Position numbers and translations under genes: made by a program
The notes under the pieces: model-generated
Seen by the model: the letters and a program-made list of their open reading frames with translations, nothing else
Told to the model about the DNA's origin: nothing
Databases searched by the model: none
From: CAYFKJ01 sp964401845
Lineage (GTDB): Bacteria; Pseudomonadota; Alphaproteobacteria; UBA2966
DNA length: 64,000 bases
Reading direction: 5' to 3'
NCBI GenBank assembly: GCA_964401845.1
Contig: CAYOAD010000001.1
Coordinates: 5,035 to 69,034 of the forward strand
Shown: one piece after another, positions 8,655-18,542 of the stretch
Position numbering within the stretch: position 1 is the stretch's first letter
How the letters are laid out: each line of letters begins with the position of its first letter

Positions 8655-9203
8655 ATGGATACCTTTGAATTCAACAAATACGTCGGCGGCCTGCTGGCCT
8701 CCATGTTGTTCGTCTACGTCATCAGCATGGTGGGCGATTTGATGGTCCATCCCACCAATCCGGAAAAAGTGGCCTTCCCAGTCGAACTTGAGGAAGAAGC
8801 CGAAGATACGGCCTCGGATGACGAAGCGGAAGAACCCGAGGCGCCGACGTTGGCCGCCTTGCTCGGTGACGGCGACGCCGAGGCCGGCGCCAAGGTCGCC
8901 AAGAAGTGCGCCGCTTGCCATACCTTCGACGAGAGCAGCAAGAACAAGGTCGGCCCCAACCTCTACGGCATCGTCGGTGGGCCGCGCGGAACCAAGGCCG
9001 GGTTCAAGTATTCCAGCGTCATGGCGGAGTCGGGCGGTACCTGGTCGTGGGAGGATCTCGATGCCTTTCTGACCGATCCCAAGGGCTTCATGAAAGGCAA
9101 CAAGATGTCGTTCAAGGGCCTGAAGGACGCGGAAGACCGGGCCAACATTCTGCTGTTCATGAACAGCAACAGCGCCTCTCCCGCCGCCCTGCCCGACGAC
9201 TAG
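8655..9203 (+). CDS. Membrane-anchored cytochrome c (CycM-like)
   Basis: This 182-residue protein has an N-terminal membrane anchor (about residues 10-29), an acidic Glu/Asp/Ala linker (44-66) and a class I cytochrome c domain. The domain has the haem-binding CAACH at 85-89, the Pro-Asn-Leu segment KVGPNLYGIVG, and a likely distal Met ligand in KGNKMSFKGL (M151). Membrane-bound CycM-type cytochromes carry electrons to a terminal cytochrome oxidase in alphaproteobacteria and are often divergent from kdsB-pheA, as here. The start at 8655 places the anchor at the N-terminus; an upstream extension lacks support. Confidence 0.92.
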   Translation: MDTFEFNKYVGGLLASMLFVYVISMVGDLMVHPTNPEKVAFPVELEEEAEDTASDDEAEEPEAPTLAALLGDGDAEAGAKVAKKCAACHTFDESSKNKVGPNLYGIVGGPRGTKAGFKYSSVMAESGGTWSWEDLDAFLTDPKGFMKGNKMSFKGLKDAEDRANILLFMNSNSASPAALPDD

Positions 9204-9226
9204 GGGCGGTTGCCCTCTCACCTTTG

Positions 9227-10015
9227 ATGGATAAGTGTCCGGCCGAGTTCGTTGACCTTTCCGGCCGCCTGGCCGACGCCGCAGGCGGGGTCATCGCCAA
9301 GTATTTTCGCCAACCCTTCGACGTCATAACCAAGGACGACGACAGCCCTGTCACGATCGCCGACCGGGAATCGGAACAGGTCATGCGCGACCTGATCGAA
9401 GCCGCGTTCCCCGAGCACGGCATCGTCGGCGAGGAACACGGCACGGTGCGTCCAGATGCCGAATACGTCTGGTACCTCGATCCCATCGACGGCACCAAGT
9501 CGTTCATCTGTGGCGTGCCGCTGTTCGGCACGTTGATCGGACTGGTGCACAACGTTGACGGAGGCCCAAGCCCAATACTCGGCATTATCGACCAGCCCAT
9601 CGCCAAGGAGCGCTGGACCGGCGCGGTGGGTCACGGCGCCGATTTGAACGGCCAAGCGATCACGACACGGGCTTGTGCGGGCGTCGATCAGGCGACGTTG
9701 TTCTCCACCGGACCGGAATACTTCGACGACAAATCCTTCGAAGCGTTCCAGCGCGTCCGTGCTCAATCCAACATCGCCCGGTTCGGCGGCGATTGCTACG
9801 CCTATGGTTTGTTGGCGTCAGGCTGGATCGACCTGGTCGTCGAATGGGGGCTCGACGTTTACGATTATTGCGCCCTGATCCCGGTGGTCGAGGCGGCCGG
9901 CGGTATCGTGACGACCTGGGCCGGCAAGGCCCACGCCTTCGATGGGCGCGAGAGCATCGTGGCGTCGGGCGACAGGTCCCTGCACGAAGAAGTGATAGCG
10001 ATCCTCAACAATTAG
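9227..10015 (+). CDS. hisN: Inositol-monophosphatase-family phosphatase, HisN-like
   Basis: The 262-residue product is a Mg-dependent phosphatase of the inositol monophosphatase family. It has GEEHG at 68-72, the metal-binding DPIDGTKSF from 85, and GGDCYAYG at 187-194 plus DVYDYCAL near 210. The GGDxYAY form is the version found in HisN-type histidinol-phosphatases, so the last dephosphorylation of histidine synthesis is the likely role. Substrate choice within the family is not certain from motifs. It follows the cytochrome c gene by 23 bp and may share its transcript. Confidence 0.87.
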   Translation: MDKCPAEFVDLSGRLADAAGGVIAKYFRQPFDVITKDDDSPVTIADRESEQVMRDLIEAAFPEHGIVGEEHGTVRPDAEYVWYLDPIDGTKSFICGVPLFGTLIGLVHNVDGGPSPILGIIDQPIAKERWTGAVGHGADLNGQAITTRACAGVDQATLFSTGPEYFDDKSFEAFQRVRAQSNIARFGGDCYAYGLLASGWIDLVVEWGLDVYDYCALIPVVEAAGGIVTTWAGKAHAFDGRESIVASGDRSLHEEVIAILNN

Positions 10016-10086
10016 ACCGGCGGGCCTTGCCCTGAGCGCTCGCCTTGTCGCAAAATTCGGGCATTGCAGGTTTGGGGAAACAAGCC

Positions 10087-11916
10087 ATGAAAAAGCTCGC
10101 CGTTATTGCCGCCGCCGCGGTTTCACTGGCCGCCTTGCCCGTGCTGGGCGGATCGAAAATCAGCCACGGCGATTCGTTGCACGGCGGCTTGAAGTATCCC
10201 GCCGATTTCAAGCATTTCGACTATGTAAATCCGGAAGCGCCGAAGGGCGGCACGCTGCGCCTCAGCGCCATCGGCTCCTACGATTCCCTCAACCCCTACA
10301 TCCTTAAAGGCGACTCGGCGGTAGGGTTGGGCCTGGTTTACGATTCGCTGATGAGCGCGTCGGCGGACGAATCCAATTCCTCATACGGCCAGGTTGCCGA
10401 AACCATGGAAACGGCGGACGACCTCTCCTGGGTGATCTACACCCTGCGCAAGGAGGCCCGCTGGCATGACGGCACGCCGATCACGGCGGACGACATCATT
10501 TTTTCCTTCGAAACCGTCACGACCAAGGGACACCCCTTCTACCGCAGCTACTTCAAGAATATTGCCAAAGTGGAGCGCTTGGGCCCGAAAAAGGTCAAGT
10601 TCAGCTTTTCCGGCGATCTCAACCGCGAACTGCCGCACATCACCGGCCAGGTGCCCGTCCTGCCCAAGGCCTATTACGAAAAGCACGACTTCGGAAAAAC
10701 GACGTTGGAACCGCCCTTGGGGTCCGGACCGTACCGGATCAAGGAACTCGATCCCGGGCGCTCGATTACGTACGAACGGGTAAAGGACTATTGGGGCAAT
10801 GACGTTCCGGTCAACAAGGGCCAGTACAACTTTGACACCATCCGCTACGACTATTACCGGGACGCCACGGTTTCGCTGGAGGCCTTCAAGGCCCGCGAAT
10901 ACGATTTTCGCCAGGAAAATACATCCAAGGTCTGGGCGACGGGATACGGCTCTCCGGCGCTGGACAAGGGCTGGTACAAGAAACTGGAACTGGATGACGA
11001 GAACCCGACAGGCTTGCAGGGCCTGCATTTCAATATCCGGCGGGCCAAGTTCCGTGATCCCAGAGTGCGCCGGGCCATCGGCTACGCCTTCGATTTCGAG
11101 TGGACCAACAAGAACCTCTTCTATGGCCAGTACAGCAGGGTGAAAAGCTACTTTTCCAATTCGGAATTCGCCGCAACCGGGCTGCCGGGACCGCGGGAAC
11201 TGAAGTACCTGGAGCCCCACCGGGGCAAAATTCCGGGAGAAATCTTCACCACGGAATTCACGGTGCCCACGACAGACGGCAGCGGCAATATCCGCAAAAA
11301 CCTGCGCGCCGCAATCAAGCTCCTGAAAGAAGCCGGCTACCACATCAAGGACAGAAAACTGATCGACCGGGATACCGGCGAACCCTTCGTGTTCGAAATG
11401 CTTCTGAGCGGACCGTCCATGGAACGTGTCCTGTTGCCCATGGTGAAAAATCTCGAACGACTCGGCATGAAGGTCAACATGCGGGTCGTCGATTCGGCGC
11501 AGTACCAGAACCGACTACGGGATTTCGACTTCGACACGTTCGTTTTGTGGATGCGTCAGTCGTCGTCTACCGGCAACGAACAACGCGATTTCTGGGGCTC
11601 CTACAACGCCGACGTCCCGGGCAGCCGGAATTACATCGGCATCAAGGACCCGGCCGTCGATGACCTGATTGAAAAGATCGTCGCCGCCCCTAACCGGGAA
11701 GAATTGGTAGCCGCGACACGGGCGCTGGACCGCGTGCTGTTGTGGAATTTCTTCTCGGTACCGCAGTGGCAGAGTTTGAAATTCCGCCTGGCCTACTGGG
11801 ACCGCTTCGGCAGACCGCCGACGCCGCCGAAATATTCACCGGGTTTCTTCACCTGGTGGATCGATCCCGCAAAGGATGCAGCGTTGAACACGGCGATGAA
11901 GAAGAGCGGAAACTGA
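10087..11916 (+). CDS. yejA: Peptide ABC transporter substrate-binding protein (YejA type), copy 1
   Basis: This family 5 periplasmic binding protein of 609 residues has a clear signal peptide (MKKLAVIAAAAVSLAALPVLG). It contains the SBP-5 features GGTLRLSAIGSYDSLNPYIL, WVIYTLRKEARWHDGTPIT and GPYRIKELDPGRSITYERVK, plus the YejA hallmark DFRQENTSKVWATGY. YejA-type proteins bind oligopeptides and microcin C-like compounds for the YejBEF importer encoded downstream. It is followed after 34 bp by a paralogue. An ATG at 10045 would add residues before the signal peptide and is rejected. Confidence 0.94.
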   Translation: MKKLAVIAAAAVSLAALPVLGGSKISHGDSLHGGLKYPADFKHFDYVNPEAPKGGTLRLSAIGSYDSLNPYILKGDSAVGLGLVYDSLMSASADESNSSYGQVAETMETADDLSWVIYTLRKEARWHDGTPITADDIIFSFETVTTKGHPFYRSYFKNIAKVERLGPKKVKFSFSGDLNRELPHITGQVPVLPKAYYEKHDFGKTTLEPPLGSGPYRIKELDPGRSITYERVKDYWGNDVPVNKGQYNFDTIRYDYYRDATVSLEAFKAREYDFRQENTSKVWATGYGSPALDKGWYKKLELDDENPTGLQGLHFNIRRAKFRDPRVRRAIGYAFDFEWTNKNLFYGQYSRVKSYFSNSEFAATGLPGPRELKYLEPHRGKIPGEIFTTEFTVPTTDGSGNIRKNLRAAIKLLKEAGYHIKDRKLIDRDTGEPFVFEMLLSGPSMERVLLPMVKNLERLGMKVNMRVVDSAQYQNRLRDFDFDTFVLWMRQSSSTGNEQRDFWGSYNADVPGSRNYIGIKDPAVDDLIEKIVAAPNREELVAATRALDRVLLWNFFSVPQWQSLKFRLAYWDRFGRPPTPPKYSPGFFTWWIDPAKDAALNTAMKKSGN

Positions 11917-11950
11917 CAGGGCAATTGACCTAGCGTTACCCGGCTTTACT

Positions 11951-13813
11951 ATGCTCGATACCGTGAAGAACAAGAGCAAATCAAGCGCGGGCCTGTTGGC
12001 CATACTGACGGTGGGGATCGGCGTCGCAGCGGCGGCGCAGGCGGAACCGCGGCACGGCCTGTCGATCTTCGGCGACCTCAAATACCCCGCCGGTTTCAAG
12101 CATTTCGACTACGTCAACCCGGATGCGCCCAAGGGCGGCACGATACGCCTTCGCGATCTGGGTTCCTTCGACAACGTCAACCCCTTCATCATCAAGGGCA
12201 TCCGGCTTCGCGGCATGGGCGCCATCGCCATGCAGTTGCCGTACGATTCGCTGATGACCTCGGCCTCGGACGAGCCCGACGCCATGTACGGGCTGGTGGC
12301 GAAGACCGTCGAAATTGGGCCGGAGCGTCAATGGGTCGAGTTCGTCCTGCGCCCTGAAGCCAGGTTTCATGACGGCTCACCCATCACGCCGGAAGACGTC
12401 CTCTTCACGTTCAACATCCTGAAAACCGAGGGCCGTCCCGTATACCGCATCAACTTAAAGGACGTCGTAAAGGGCGAGAGCCCGGGTCCGGGCCGGGTGC
12501 GCTACACCTTCCGGGAAGGTGCGGTGACGCGCGACCTGCCCAGCATCGTGGCGGGCTTGCCGATCCTTTCCAAAGCCTACTACGACAAGGTTGAGTTCAA
12601 CCGCACCACCATCAAACCACCCCTGGCCTCGGGCCCCTACCGCATCGCCAAGGTCGATCAGGGCCGCGATCTCGTGTACGAGCGGTTCAAGGATTACTGG
12701 GCAAGAGATCTGCCGGTCATGCGTGGGCGCTATAACATCGACAGATTCCATTTCGTCTTCTACCGCGACCGCAATGTGGCGCTGGAAGCCTTCAAGGGCG
12801 GCGATTACGACTTCCGCGAGGAGTTCACCTCCAAGAGCTGGGCCACGGGCTATGATTTCCCCGCCGTCGACAAGGGCTGGGTAAAGCTGGAGAGCATCCC
12901 GGACCTCTCTCCGGCGTCGCGCCAGTATTTCGCCCTCAACCTCCGGCGCGACAAGTTCAAGGACGCCCGCGTGCGGGAGGCTTTCGGCCTCGCTTTCGAT
13001 TTCGCCTGGACCAATAAGAACCTGTTTTACGGCCTCTACGACCGCACCCTCAGCATCTGGCAGAACACCGACATGGCGGCCCGCGCCCTGCCCGACAAGG
13101 ACGAACTCGCATTGCTGGAACCGTTCCGCGACAAACTGCCGGCCCGCATCTTCACCGAAGTCTACATGCCACCGGGCGAAGGCAAACCCTTGCGACAAAA
13201 TCTCAGACGCGCCAAAAAACTGCTCGCGGAGGCCGGCTGGACCGTCAAGGGCGGCAAGCTGGTCAAGGGCGGCGGCGAGCAGATGAGAATCGAGTTCCTC
13301 ACCTATACACCGACCTTCGAACGGATCCTCGCGCCGATCGTCAAGAACCTGAAGCGCTTGGGCATCGACGCCTCGATCCGCCAGGTCGACGTCACGCACT
13401 ACACCAACCGGAAACAGACCTTCGAATTCGACGTGGCAACGGAAGCCTTCCTCACGACCGCGACGCCCGGCATCGCACAGCGAAATTTCTGGGGCTCGGA
13501 GGCGGCCAAACAACAGGGCAGCATCAATTACTCCGGTATCAGTGATCCGGTGATCGACGCTTTGCTGGAACACATCGCCGAAGCACCCGACCGAGAGGCG
13601 CTGACGACGGCGGCGCGGGCCCTGGACCGCGTATTGCTGGGCAATCACTACATCGTGCCGGAATGGTTCAAGGCCGTGCACACGGTAGCCTACTGGGACA
13701 AGTTCGCCCGACCCAAGATCAAGCCTAAGTACGACCTCGGTTTCCTCGACACCTGGTGGTACGACGAAGACCGCGCCAAGGCGCTGGAAGCCGCCATGGC
13801 CAAGGGCGGCTAG
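11951..13813 (+). CDS. yejA: Peptide ABC transporter substrate-binding protein (YejA type), copy 2
   Basis: The second tandem family 5 binding protein has 620 residues and an N-terminal signal segment (AGLLAILTVGIGVAAAAQAE). It shares long stretches with its upstream neighbour, for example KHFDYVNPDAPKGGT, ASGPYRIAKVDQGRDLVYER and DFREEFTSKSWATGYDFPAV. The divergence is large enough to indicate an old duplication. It ends 6 bp before the first permease gene. Two receptors feeding one permease would broaden the peptide range; that is inference. Confidence 0.94.
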   Translation: MLDTVKNKSKSSAGLLAILTVGIGVAAAAQAEPRHGLSIFGDLKYPAGFKHFDYVNPDAPKGGTIRLRDLGSFDNVNPFIIKGIRLRGMGAIAMQLPYDSLMTSASDEPDAMYGLVAKTVEIGPERQWVEFVLRPEARFHDGSPITPEDVLFTFNILKTEGRPVYRINLKDVVKGESPGPGRVRYTFREGAVTRDLPSIVAGLPILSKAYYDKVEFNRTTIKPPLASGPYRIAKVDQGRDLVYERFKDYWARDLPVMRGRYNIDRFHFVFYRDRNVALEAFKGGDYDFREEFTSKSWATGYDFPAVDKGWVKLESIPDLSPASRQYFALNLRRDKFKDARVREAFGLAFDFAWTNKNLFYGLYDRTLSIWQNTDMAARALPDKDELALLEPFRDKLPARIFTEVYMPPGEGKPLRQNLRRAKKLLAEAGWTVKGGKLVKGGGEQMRIEFLTYTPTFERILAPIVKNLKRLGIDASIRQVDVTHYTNRKQTFEFDVATEAFLTTATPGIAQRNFWGSEAAKQQGSINYSGISDPVIDALLEHIAEAPDREALTTAARALDRVLLGNHYIVPEWFKAVHTVAYWDKFARPKIKPKYDLGFLDTWWYDEDRAKALEAAMAKGG

Positions 13814-13819
13814 CCCGCG

Positions 13820-14932
13820 ATGCTCGCCTACATCATCCGTCGGCTGTTGTTGATGATTCCGACGCTGTTCGGGATCATGGTGCTGAACTTTTTTATCATC
13901 CAGTTCGCGCCGGGCGGGCCGGTGGAACAGATGATCGCGCAAATCCAGGGCACCGCGGTAGACCCGACCACCCGCATCGGCGGCGGCGCCGGCGGCGGCG
14001 AAACCGGTAGTCAAAAGGCCCAAACCGGATCCGCCGACGTCACCAGCAAGTATCGGGGGGCCCAGGGACTGGATCGGGAATTCATCGAGGAAATCGAAAA
14101 ACTCTACGGCTTCGACAAACCGGCGCACGAACGGTTCATCCTGATGATGGGCAATTACCTCCAGTTCGAATTCGGCGACAGCTACTTCCGTGACCGGCCC
14201 GTGGTTGATCTGGTGATCGACAAGATGCCGGTGTCGATTTCTCTGGGCGTGTGGACGACGTTGCTGGTTTACCTGATATCGATCCCCTTAGGCATCGCCA
14301 AGGCAGTGAGGGACGGCAGCCGGTTCGACATCGCCACATCGAGTGCCATTATCGTCGGCTACGCTATCCCGAGCTTCCTGTTCGCCGTGCTGTTGATTGT
14401 GTTGTTCGCGGGCGGCAGCTTCTGGGATGTCTTCCCCTTGCGCGGCCTGACCTCGGAGAACTGGGCAGAACTTTCGTGGCCCGATCGCATCGCGGATTAT
14501 TTCTGGCACCTTACGCTTCCCATCCTCGCCATGGTGATCGGTGGTTTCGCGACCCTGACGATGTTGACGAAAAACTCGTTCCTCGAGGAGATCAACAAGC
14601 AGTACGTCATGACGGCCCGGGCCAAGGGTCTCACGGAAAATCGCGTGCTTTACGGACACGTCTTCCGCAACGCCATGTTGATCGTCATCGCTGGATTTCC
14701 CAGCGCCTTCATCGGCGTTCTATTCACCGGCGCATTGCTGATCGAGGTGATCTTCTCCCTGGACGGGCTGGGCTTGTTGGGCTTCGAGGCCGTGATCAAC
14801 CGTGACTATCCCGTCGTCTTCGGCAGTCTATTCTTTTTCACCCTGCTGGGTCTGATTATGGGATTAATCGGCGACGTCATGTACATGATCATTGATCCGC
14901 GCATCGATTTCGAACGACAGGATGTCGGGTGA
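13820..14932 (+). CDS. yejB: Peptide ABC transporter permease (YejB type)
   Basis: This inner-membrane permease of 370 residues belongs to the DppB/OppB class. The first membrane segment is at the N-terminus (LMIPTLFGIMVLNFFIIQFA). A Gly/Gln-rich periplasmic insert (about 40-85) typical of YejB is present. The cytoplasmic EAA loop is visible as YVMTARAKGLTENRVLYGHV, the contact with the ATPase. The stop codon overlaps the start of the next permease gene, indicating translational coupling within the importer operon. Confidence 0.94.
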   Translation: MLAYIIRRLLLMIPTLFGIMVLNFFIIQFAPGGPVEQMIAQIQGTAVDPTTRIGGGAGGGETGSQKAQTGSADVTSKYRGAQGLDREFIEEIEKLYGFDKPAHERFILMMGNYLQFEFGDSYFRDRPVVDLVIDKMPVSISLGVWTTLLVYLISIPLGIAKAVRDGSRFDIATSSAIIVGYAIPSFLFAVLLIVLFAGGSFWDVFPLRGLTSENWAELSWPDRIADYFWHLTLPILAMVIGGFATLTMLTKNSFLEEINKQYVMTARAKGLTENRVLYGHVFRNAMLIVIAGFPSAFIGVLFTGALLIEVIFSLDGLGLLGFEAVINRDYPVVFGSLFFFTLLGLIMGLIGDVMYMIIDPRIDFERQDVG

Positions 14933-15978
14933 TGTCAGAGCACTTCCTCGGCCTCCGCATCACGCCCCTGACGCGCCGTCGTCTGCAGAATTTTCGCTCC
15001 AATCGCCGGGGCTGGTGGTCGTTCTGGATCTTTCTGGTCATCTTCTTCGTCAGCCTGTTCGCGGAGTTCATCGCCAACGACAAGCCCATTGTCTTATCCT
15101 ACGAGGGCGAGCTGCATTTTCCCGTCTTCATCGAATACGCGGAAACAAAGTTCGGCGGCGATTTCGAAACCGAAGCCGAATACCGCGATCCCTATATCCA
15201 GGATTTGATCAACGAAAATGGCTGGATGGTCTGGCCCATCGTCCGCTACTCCTACGACACCATCAATCTTGATCTACCGGTCCCGGCGCCGGCGCCGCCG
15301 TCGGCGGAAAATTGGCTGGGAACGGACGATCAGGCGCGCGACGTCGTGGCCCGGCTGATCTACGGCTTTCGCATATCCGTCCTGTTCGGCCTGATCCTGA
15401 CGGTATTTTCCTCGATCATCGGGGTGGTCGCCGGCGCGGTACAGGGCTACTTCGGCGGCTGGCTGGACCTGTTGTTCCAGCGCTTCATCGAAATCTGGTC
15501 GGGCCTGCCGACGCTCTACATTTTGATCATCATGGCGAGCTTCATCGTGCCGGGGTTCTGGACGCTTCTGATCATTCTGCTGTTGTTCAGCTGGATGGCG
15601 CTGGTAGGCGTCGTGCGCGCCGAATTCCTGCGCGCGCGGAACTTCGAATATGTCCGCGCCGCCCGGGCGCTGGGTTTGGGCGATACCATGATCATGTTTC
15701 GCCACCTGCTGCCCAACGCCATGGTGGCGACCATCACCTTCCTCCCTTTCATCCTCAATGGATCCATCACCACCCTGACGGCACTGGACTTTCTGGGCTT
15801 CGGCCTGCCGCCGGGTTCGCCTTCGTTGGGCGAACTGCTGGCCCAGGGCAAAGCCAACCTGCAGGCGCCGTGGCTCGGCATCTCCGGCTTCTTCACCATC
15901 TCCATCATGCTGACGCTGCTGGTCTTCGCTGGCGAGGCGCTGCGTGATGCCTTCGATCCGAGAAAGGCGTTGGCATGA
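14932..15978 (+). CDS. yejE: Peptide ABC transporter permease (YejE type)
   Basis: The second permease of the Yej importer, 348 residues, is of the DppC/OppC class. The N-terminal segment RNFRSNRRGWWSFWIFLVIF precedes the first helix. A long periplasmic region with YDTINLDLPVPAP, typical of YejE, follows, then the EAA loop EYVRAARALGLGDTMIMFRH. The ATG at 14932 sits in a TGATG overlap with yejB; the GTG one codon upstream is less likely. It overlaps yejF by 4 bp at the other end. Confidence 0.94.
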   Translation: MSEHFLGLRITPLTRRRLQNFRSNRRGWWSFWIFLVIFFVSLFAEFIANDKPIVLSYEGELHFPVFIEYAETKFGGDFETEAEYRDPYIQDLINENGWMVWPIVRYSYDTINLDLPVPAPAPPSAENWLGTDDQARDVVARLIYGFRISVLFGLILTVFSSIIGVVAGAVQGYFGGWLDLLFQRFIEIWSGLPTLYILIIMASFIVPGFWTLLIILLLFSWMALVGVVRAEFLRARNFEYVRAARALGLGDTMIMFRHLLPNAMVATITFLPFILNGSITTLTALDFLGFGLPPGSPSLGELLAQGKANLQAPWLGISGFFTISIMLTLLVFAGEALRDAFDPRKALA

Positions 15979-17606
15979 GTGCCCGCGACTTCCTGGTCGT
16001 TGACGACCTTTCCGTCAACTTCAAGGTCGAAGGCCGCGAGGTCGAGGCCGTGCGCCATGTATCGTTCCGCATCGAACGTGGGGAGACGGTGGCGCTGGTC
16101 GGCGAAAGCGGTTCGGGCAAGTCGGTCAGCGCCTTATCCGTCCTGCAGCTTCTGCCCTACCCCCAGGCGAGCCACCCGTCGGGTTCCATCCTGATCGACG
16201 GCAAGGAGGCGATCGGGGCCAGCCAGGCGGAGATGCGCGACATCCGGGGCGACCGCATTTCCATGGTGTTCCAGGAACCCATGACGTCGCTCAATCCGCT
16301 GCACAGTATCGAAAAACAGATCAACGAAACATTGATCCTGCACCGCGGCCTCTCAAAATTGGCGGCGCGGGAGAGAACCCTCGAACTGCTGGATCTCGTC
16401 GGGCTGCAAAACGCCGAAGCGCGGCTCGGCGCCTTCCCCCACCAGCTTTCCGGCGGCCAGCGCCAGCGCGTCATGATCGCCATGGCGCTGGCCAACGAAC
16501 CCGACCTACTGATCGCCGACGAGCCCACCACGGCGGTCGACGTCACCATCCAGGCCCAGTTGCTCAAGCTGCTGAAGGACCTGCAGGCGCGGCTCGGCAT
16601 GGCCATGTTGCTGATCACCCACGACCTCGGCATCGTGCGTCATATGGCGGAGCGCGTGCATGTCATGAAGGACGGCGAGGTGGTCGAGCACGGCAGCGTC
16701 GAGGAGGTCTTCGGCAATCCCCGGCACGAATACACCCAGACCCTGCTGGCGGCGGAGCCAGGTGGCCATCCCGAGACGCCGGAGGACGCCGCCGCCGAGG
16801 TCATGAGCGCCGACGACCTCAAGGTCTGGTTCCCCATCAAGAAGGGCGTTTTCCGCCGCACCGTCGATCACGTCCGCGCCGTCGACGGCGTCAGCCTCAG
16901 CATCCGCGCCGGGCACACTGTCGGTGTCGTCGGTGAAAGCGGCTCGGGCAAGACGACGCTCGCCCTGGCGCTCTTGCGCCTGATCCGCAGCCGTGGGCCG
17001 ATCCGCTTCGACGACAAGGACATCCAGGGTCTCGGCTTCGGCGACATGCGGCCTTTGCGCCGCGAAATGCAGATCGTCTTTCAGGATCCCTTCGCCAGCC
17101 TGAGCCCGCGTCTTTCCATCGGTCAGATCGTCGGCGAAGGCCTGTTGGTGCACGACATGGGTGGCGATTATGACGAACGCCGGGCGATGATCGGCGCGGC
17201 CCTTGCGGAAGTGGGTCTCGATCCCGAAACCCAGGACCGCTACCCGCACGAATTTTCCGGCGGCCAGCGCCAGCGCATCTCCATCGCCCGCGCCATGGTG
17301 TTGAAACCCCGCTTCGTCGTGCTGGACGAACCCACCTCGGCCCTCGATATGTCGGTCCAGGCGCAGATCGTCGACCTCTTGCGCGACCTGCAGCGCCAGC
17401 ACAACCTCGCCTACTTGTTCATCAGCCACGACCTTCGCGTCGTCCGCGCCTTGTCGGACGATGTCATCGTCATGCGCGACGGCCAGGTGGTGGAACAGGG
17501 CGCCGCCGATGCCGTCTTCGACCACCCCCAAACCGACTACACCCAGGCCCTGATGCAGGCGGCGTTCGAGCTTCAGGCCGACGAAAGCGGCGTGGTGAGG
17601 ACTTAA
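15975..17606 (+). CDS. yejF: Peptide ABC transporter ATP-binding protein, two ATPase domains (YejF type)
   Basis: A single 543-residue chain contains both ATPase domains of the importer. Each has a Walker A (GESGSGKS at 43-50 and GESGSGKT in the second half), a signature LSGGQRQR or FSGGQRQR, and a Walker B (LLIADEPTTAVD, VVLDEPTSALD). The DppD/DppF-like C-terminal extension of each half is present (HEYTQTLLAAEP, TDYTQALMQAAF). It is the last of the five clustered importer genes, coupled to yejE by an ATGA overlap. Confidence 0.95.
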   Translation: MSARDFLVVDDLSVNFKVEGREVEAVRHVSFRIERGETVALVGESGSGKSVSALSVLQLLPYPQASHPSGSILIDGKEAIGASQAEMRDIRGDRISMVFQEPMTSLNPLHSIEKQINETLILHRGLSKLAARERTLELLDLVGLQNAEARLGAFPHQLSGGQRQRVMIAMALANEPDLLIADEPTTAVDVTIQAQLLKLLKDLQARLGMAMLLITHDLGIVRHMAERVHVMKDGEVVEHGSVEEVFGNPRHEYTQTLLAAEPGGHPETPEDAAAEVMSADDLKVWFPIKKGVFRRTVDHVRAVDGVSLSIRAGHTVGVVGESGSGKTTLALALLRLIRSRGPIRFDDKDIQGLGFGDMRPLRREMQIVFQDPFASLSPRLSIGQIVGEGLLVHDMGGDYDERRAMIGAALAEVGLDPETQDRYPHEFSGGQRQRISIARAMVLKPRFVVLDEPTSALDMSVQAQIVDLLRDLQRQHNLAYLFISHDLRVVRALSDDVIVMRDGQVVEQGAADAVFDHPQTDYTQALMQAAFELQADESGVVRT

Positions 17607-17609
17607 GCG

Positions 17610-18542
17610 GTGGCGATCCTCATCCATTTCGGCGCGGACCATTCGCAGGAGCGCTGGCGCAACACGCTGCAGCGCCTGGACCCGTCCCTGGAATTCCGCC
17701 TCTGGCCCGATGAGGGAAATGCCGAGGACATCGACGCCATCGTCGTCTGGAAGCACATTCACGGAGAACTCCTGGGCTATCCCAATCTCAAGTTGATCTG
17801 CAATCTCGGTGCCGGCGTCGAACACATCCTGGGCGACGACAACCTGCCCGAAGGCATCCCCTTCACCCGCGTGGTCGACCCCCGCATGACCAGCGCCATG
17901 GCGGAGTACGTCCTCCTCCATGTCTTGCGCTACCACCGCCATTTCGACGAAACGCAGACCAACCAAAAAGACCGTAAGTGGGAATACCTGCCGCCCGACA
18001 ACGCCGCCACGACGACCATCGGATTTCTCGGATTGGGCGAATTGGGCCGGCATGCGGCTAACCTGGTTAGGGCGTTGGGCTTCGATGTCGCGGGCTGGAG
18101 CCGCTCAGCCAAAAAGCTGGACGGCATAACAACCTATCACGGCGAAGACGGTCTGGTGCCATTCCTCAATTCAACCAAGATGCTGGTCTGCCTGCTGCCG
18201 CTGACGTCCGAAACCGAAGGGATCATCAACGCCAGGACGCTGTCGGCCCTGCCCGAGGGCGCCTACCTGATCAACGCCGCACGCGGCGGCCACGTCATTG
18301 ACGCCGACCTGATCGCCGCCCTGGACTACGGCACGCTGGAGGGGGCCACGCTGGATGTCTTTCACGAGGAACCGCTGCCCGACGACCATCCGTTCTGGAC
18401 GCACCCGAGGATTACCGTCACCCCCCACAACGCCGCCGATTCCTTCCCCGACGACGTGGCGCCGCAGATCGTTGACAACATCCACCGCGCCCTTGAGGGA
18501 CGCGAGCTGCTCAATCCGGTCGATGTCGGGAGAGGCTACTGA
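17610..18542 (+). CDS. ghrA: Glyoxylate/hydroxypyruvate reductase A-like 2-hydroxyacid dehydrogenase
   Basis: The 310-residue product is an NAD(P)-dependent D-isomer 2-hydroxyacid dehydrogenase. It has the dinucleotide motif GLGELG (141-146), the substrate-binding/catalytic Arg in INAARGG (R225), the Glu in FHEEPLP (253-254) and the catalytic His in TPHNA (H273). WKHIHGELLGYPNLKLI and the short N-terminal domain fit the GhrA subgroup. The start is a GTG only 3 bp after yejF, so it may be the distal gene of that transcript. It converges with, and overlaps by 7 bp, the MarR gene. Physiological substrate is unproven. Confidence 0.88.
   Translation: MAILIHFGADHSQERWRNTLQRLDPSLEFRLWPDEGNAEDIDAIVVWKHIHGELLGYPNLKLICNLGAGVEHILGDDNLPEGIPFTRVVDPRMTSAMAEYVLLHVLRYHRHFDETQTNQKDRKWEYLPPDNAATTTIGFLGLGELGRHAANLVRALGFDVAGWSRSAKKLDGITTYHGEDGLVPFLNSTKMLVCLLPLTSETEGIINARTLSALPEGAYLINAARGGHVIDADLIAALDYGTLEGATLDVFHEEPLPDDHPFWTHPRITVTPHNAADSFPDDVAPQIVDNIHRALEGRELLNPVDVGRGY

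Noticed and set aside
12455..14128. 557-codon minus-strand frame across the yejA-yejB region
   Set aside because: It is antisense to two clearly coding genes, has low-complexity Gly/Arg/Val-rich composition and no family motifs; it is a GC-rich shadow frame.
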